64,000 nt of DNA, from positions 27,321,265-27,385,264 of the forward strand of contig NC_088303.1 of NCBI RefSeq assembly GCF_032854445.1, written 5' to 3'. Each line of letters begins with the position of its first letter. Within the stretch, counting starts at the first letter, position 1. Origin of the DNA: Liolophura sinensis (Eukaryota > Mollusca > Polyplacophora > Chitonida > Chitonidae). The position numbers and the translations under genes were made by a program. The notes below the pieces were generated by a model. It did not search any database. It was not told the DNA's origin and saw nothing but the letters and a program-made list of their open reading frames with translations. Positions 60,001 through 64,000 of this stretch are shown piece after piece.

Positions 60001-63000
60001 AGCCTGTGAAAACCAACTCACCAACTATCCCCTACAGTCACTCACCTGGAGGATTTCATACATGACATCTATACCAGTCTGTGAAAACCAACTCATCAGC
60101 TGTCCCCTACAGTCACTCACCTAGAGGAATTCATACATGACATCTATACCAGCCTGTGAAAACCAACTCATCAGCTGTCCCCTACAGTCACTCACCTAGA
60201 GGAATTCATACCTGACATCTATACCAGCCTGTGAAAACTAACTCACCAGCTGTCCCCTACAGTCATTCACCTAGAGGATTTCATACATGACATCTATACC
60301 AGCCTGTGAAAACCAACTCATCAGCTGTCCCCTACAGTCACTCACCTGGAGGATTTCATACATGACATCTATACCAGCCTGTGAAAACCAACTCACCAGC
60401 TGTCCCCTACAGTCACTCACCTAGAGGATTTCATACATGACATCTATACCAGCATGTGAAAACCAACTCACCAGCTGTCCCCTACAGTCACTCACCTAGA
60501 GGATTTCATACCTGACATCTATACCAGCCTGTGAAAACCAACTCACCAGCTGTCCCCTACAGTCACTCACCTGGAGGAATTTGTAGGTCACATCTTTACC
60601 AGCCTGTGAAAACCAACTCACCAGCTGTCCCCTACAGTCACTCACCTAGAGGATTTCATACATGACATCTATACCAGCCTGTGAAAACCAACTCACCAGC
60701 TGCCCCCTACAGTCACTCACCTGCAGGATTTCATACATGACATCTATACCAACATGTGAAAACCAACTCACCAGCTGTCTCCTACAGTCACTCACCTAGA
60801 GGATTTCATACATGACATCTATACCAGCATGTGAAAACAAACTCACCAGCTGTCTCCTACAGTCACTCACCTGGAGGATTTCATACAGGACATCTATACC
60901 AGCCTGTGAAAACCAACTCATCAGCTGTCCCCTACAGTCACTCACCTGGAGGATTTCATACATGACATCTATACCAGCCTGTGAAAACCAACTCACCAGC
61001 TGTCCCCTACAGTCACTCACCTAGAGGATTTCATACATGACATCTATACCAGTCTGTGAAAACCAACTCACCAGCTGTCCCCTACAGTCACTCACCTGGA
61101 GGATTTCATACATGACATCTATACCAGCCTGTGAAAACCAACTCACCAGCTGTCCCCTACAGTCACTCACCTAGAGGAATTCATACATGACATCTATACC
61201 AGCATGTGAAAACAAACTCACCAGCTGTCCCCTACAGTCATTCACCTAGAGGATTTCATACATGACATCTATACCAGCCTGTGAAAACCAACTCACCAGC
61301 TGTCCCCTACAGTCACTCACCTAGAGGATTTCATACATGACATCTATACCAGCCTGTGAAAACCAACTCACCAGCTGTCCCCTAAAGTCACTCACCTGGA
61401 GGATTTCATACATGACATCTATACCAGCATGCGAAAACCAACTCACCGGCTGTCTCCTACAGTCACTCACCTAGAGGATTTCATACATGACATCTATACC
61501 AGCCTGTGAAAACAAACTCACCAGCTGTCCCCTACAGTCACTCACCTGGAGGATTTCATACATGACATCTATACCAGCCTGTGAAAACCAACTCATCAGC
61601 TGTCCCCTACAGTCACTCACCTGGAGGATTTCATACATGACATCTATACCAGCCTGTGAAAACCAACTCACCAGCTGTCCCCTACAGTCACTCACCTGCA
61701 GGATTTCATACATGACATCTATACCAGCCTGTGAAAACCAACTCATCAGCTGTCCCCTACAGTCACTCACCTGGAGGATTTCATACATGACATCTATACC
61801 AGCCTGTGAAAACCAACTCACCAGCTGTCTCCTACAGTCACTCACCTGGAGGATTTCATACATGACATCTATACCAGCCTGTGAAAACCAACTCATCAGC
61901 TGTCCCCTACAGTCACTCACCTGGAGGAATTTGTAGGTCACATCTTTACTAGCCTGTGAAAACCAACTCACCAGCTGTCCCCTACAGTCACTCACCTAGA
62001 GGATTTCATACATGACATCTATACCAGCCTGTGAAAACCAACTCACCAGCTGTCCCCTAAAGTCACTCACCTGGAGGATTTCATACATGACATCTATACC
62101 AGCCTGCGAAAACCAACTCACCGGCTGTCTCCTACAGTCACTCACCTAGAGGATTTCATACATAACATCTATACCAGCCTGTGAAAACAAACTCACCAGC
62201 TGTCCCCTACAGTCACTCACCTGGAGGATTTCATACATGACATCTATACCAGCCTGTGAAAACCAACTCATCAGCTGTCCCCTACAGTCACTCACCTGGA
62301 GGATTTCATACATGACATCTATACCAGCCTGTGAAAACCAACTCACCAGCTGTCCCCTACAGTCACTCACCTGGAGGATTTCATACATGACATCTATACC
62401 AGCCTGTGAAAACCAACTCATCAGCTGTCCCCTACAGTCACTCACCTGGAGGATTTCATACATGACATCTATACCAGCCTGTGAAAACCAACTCACCAGC
62501 TGTCTCCTACAGTCACTCACCTGGAGGATTTCATACATGACATCTATACCAGCCTGTGAAAACCAACTCATCAGCTGTCCCCTACAGTCACTCACCTGGA
62601 GGATTTCATACATGACATCTATACCAGCCTGTGAAAACCAACTCACCAGCTGTCCCCTACAGACACTCACCTAGAGGAATTCATACATGACATCTATACC
62701 AGCCTGTGAAAACCAACTCATCAGCTGTCCCCTACAGTCACTCACCTGGAGGATTTCATACATGACATCTATACCAGCCTGTGAAAACCAACTCACCAGC
62801 TGTCCCCTACAGTCACTCACCTGGAGGAATTTGTAGGTCACATCTTTACCAGCTTCTGCTAACCAACTCTTCAGTTGTTCCCTACACTCACTCACCTGGA
62901 GGAATTCGTAGGTCACATCTTTACCAGCTTCTGCAAACCAACTCTTCAGCTGCTCCTCAAAAGCCACTAAATCTTCTCGGGGGTTTAAACGGATGTCAAA

Positions 63001-63686
63001 GTCTGAAAACAACAAGAAAATCTGAGTAAAAAGCCATAAATAATATTACATGCATATTTTATCTCTTCATGCACTGCTTCATCGACTTACTTTATTTATT
63101 CTTTTGATTGGTGTTGTGCGCCGTACAAAAAGAAAATTTCGTCAGGAGGAAATCGAGTTGAGCTTGGGTGTTTTCGTTACATACACGTGGCTGGATTGGT
63201 AATTGTGCTTTGCATGTGATTTCACGCTAACCACCTGTTTCATAGACATCCTGTGTGTGTAAGAAAATCGATACAGCTTGAATTTGTAACCCAAAAGATT
63301 TATTTATTTCACTGATGTTTTACTCAAGAACATACGTAACCTAAACGACTGTTGAAACAAAACTTTAATTCCTCTATACTTACAAGCATTCCGTATGACA
63401 CTTTCCATTTCTATTTGATGATCATCTAACAAGCCAAAAAGTAGTGAGGATTTATTTAATTGATTATTCTTTTCTTTTTTTTTTTAACTTTTAGGTTCAT
63501 GGTAGAGGGGAAATAACTGACCTAAAATGGTACTTGTAGAATCTCCTGGGAAAAGTTAACATTGAAGATCAAATAATAAAATAAGAGGAGCTTCCTTCTA
63601 ATTTCCGGTATTCTATCACAGAATCCTAACTTTAAAAACTTACAGGCAACAAACTCATTGGGTACCACATTGACTTGCACACCACC
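57090..63686 (-). CDS. ACY1: Aminoacylase-1, copy B, 3' half (continues past the right edge)
   Basis: Five exons correspond one-to-one to copy A: 63686-63644 (GGVQVNVVPNEFVA), 63002-62896 ([18 protein letters not shown]...YEFLQ), 59215-59136 ([20 protein letters not shown]), 58907-58847 ([20 protein letters not shown]) and 57242-57090 (last exon, stop TGA). Splice sites and frame are intact. I see only a few amino-acid changes against copy A, for example Met to Val in the first listed exon and Tyr to Asn in KGNC, so the duplication is young. The zinc ligand motif LLHDHNEF is kept. Eleven upstream exons would lie outside the window. The intron after the 63002-62896 exon is swollen by a 3.4 kb array of 75-base repeats made of that exon's own end and donor. 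Confidence 0.93.
57930..58172 (+). mobile_element. SINE family A in ACY1-B, duplicate of 37085-37330
   Basis: Near-identical to the element in the same intron of ACY1-A; inherited with the duplication. Confidence 0.8.
58586..58806 (-). mobile_element. SINE family A in ACY1-B, duplicate of 37742-37962
   Basis: Same element and flanks as in copy A. Confidence 0.85.
59376..62896 (-). repeat. 75-base minisatellite spanning an ACY1-B exon end and its 5' splice site
   Basis: Donor junctions recur every 75 bases from 62896 down to 59446, that is 46 intervals with no net indel at any point I checked; one more degenerate unit (70 bases) reaches 59376. Each unit reads, on the minus strand, an exon end (YEFLQ or YEILQ), GTGAGTGACTGTAGGGGACAG, then a copy of QLxSWFxxAGxDVxYE. 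As 75 is a multiple of 3 the unit stays in frame, giving 25-aa repeats. Units nearest the true exon resemble it most ([14 protein letters not shown]); inner units carry the derived form SWFSQAGIDVMYEI. Units with CTCTAG instead of CTCCAG put a TAG at the junction codon. Confidence 0.95.
63085..63350 (-). mobile_element. Degraded SINE pieces in ACY1-B
   Basis: Counterparts of the 38.86-39.13 kb pieces, with a different central segment (63160-63230) replacing part of the head. Confidence 0.5.
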
Positions 63687-64000
63687 CTACAACATACAAA
63701 AGAGGTGCACGTACATTTTACTATATTGCTGTCACACAAAACATTATAACTGTTGTATTAGGGCAGAAGTACAAGCTTTCTTGGTTGTCAAGGTTATTGT
63801 ACACAAAGAAACCACGCTTATTTCATGGCAGCTCACGTTCACTCAATTATAATTTCACTGATGTTAATTTCAGTCTTCAATAAGTTTCTATGATGTAATA
63901 TTGGTTCCACCAAGAGATATCAATTCCACAACTTCATATACCTCGGTGGAGTTTACACCAAAACCATGCATCATGGATGCCAATAGCTTTCATAATAAAA

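Larger units (their letters stand above)
53150..63995. repeat. Segmental tandem duplication, copy B side
   Basis: This begins inside a relic of STPGR exon 4 (about 53157-53220) and continues to the right edge. Relative to copy A it lacks about 0.7 kb (24.97-25.66) and about 6.5 kb (26.34-32.85, containing the 59-base array and the first STPGR exons), and it has a greatly enlarged 75-base array. Confidence 0.9.

Noticed and set aside
59376-62896. CRISPR-like array or a new repeat protein gene on the plus strand
   Set aside because: The 75-base units are contiguous with no unique spacers, and the host is an animal. The long plus-strand open stretches (repeating TSIPACENQLTSCPLQSL) are the antisense of a unit whose length is a multiple of 3; the minus-strand origin from an ACY1 exon is clear.

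Overview
This is a 64 kb piece of animal nuclear DNA: spliced genes with GT-AG introns, AT-rich introns, and many tRNA-derived SINEs whose tail reads (in either orientation) TTGATTGGTGTTTTACGC. SINEs of this kind, from memory, are typical of molluscs and related lophotrochozoans; I infer a mollusc-like animal but cannot name the species. No bacterial, viral or CRISPR features were seen.

Layout. (1) 1.56-4.15 kb, minus strand: 5' end of a mitochondrial CCDC90/MCUR1-family gene that runs off the left edge. (2) 4.63-9.69 kb, plus strand: complete five-exon UBE2C, the APC/C ubiquitin-conjugating enzyme, head-to-head with the former (476 bases between start codons) behind a promoter with two CCAAT boxes and a CHR-like site. 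(3) 9.99-14.74 kb: intergenic, SINE-rich. (4) 14.75-31.50 kb, minus strand: a gene of 13-15 exons for a sperm-tail PG-rich repeat protein (ODF3/CIMAP/STPG type), nearly every exon carrying one PGPxxY-like motif between phase-1 introns. (5) 36.23-52.30 kb, minus strand: complete 16-exon aminoacylase-1 gene (ACY1-A, 400 aa, all expected catalytic and zinc residues present). (6) 57.09 kb to the right edge, minus strand: the 3' half of a second, nearly identical aminoacylase-1 gene (ACY1-B).

ACY1-B belongs to a large tandem duplication. Sequence from about 24.27 kb (inside STPGR exon 4) onward recurs from about 53.15 kb onward, minus about 6.5 kb lost from the second copy. The duplicated unit was therefore about 29 kb.

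The most striking feature is a pair of minisatellites, each grown out of the 3' end of a coding exon plus its 5' splice site. In ACY1-B, 46 exact 75-base periods (59446-62896) repeat an exon end and its GTGAGT donor; ACY1-A has only two such periods. In the STPGR gene a 59-base array (22 exact periods plus older units up to 28042) repeats the end and donor of exon 3. Each gene therefore carries dozens of tandem copies of its own splice donor. A separate orphan exon resembling ACY1 exon 1 lies on the opposite strand at 52625-52724 and differs from the real one mostly at synonymous sites.
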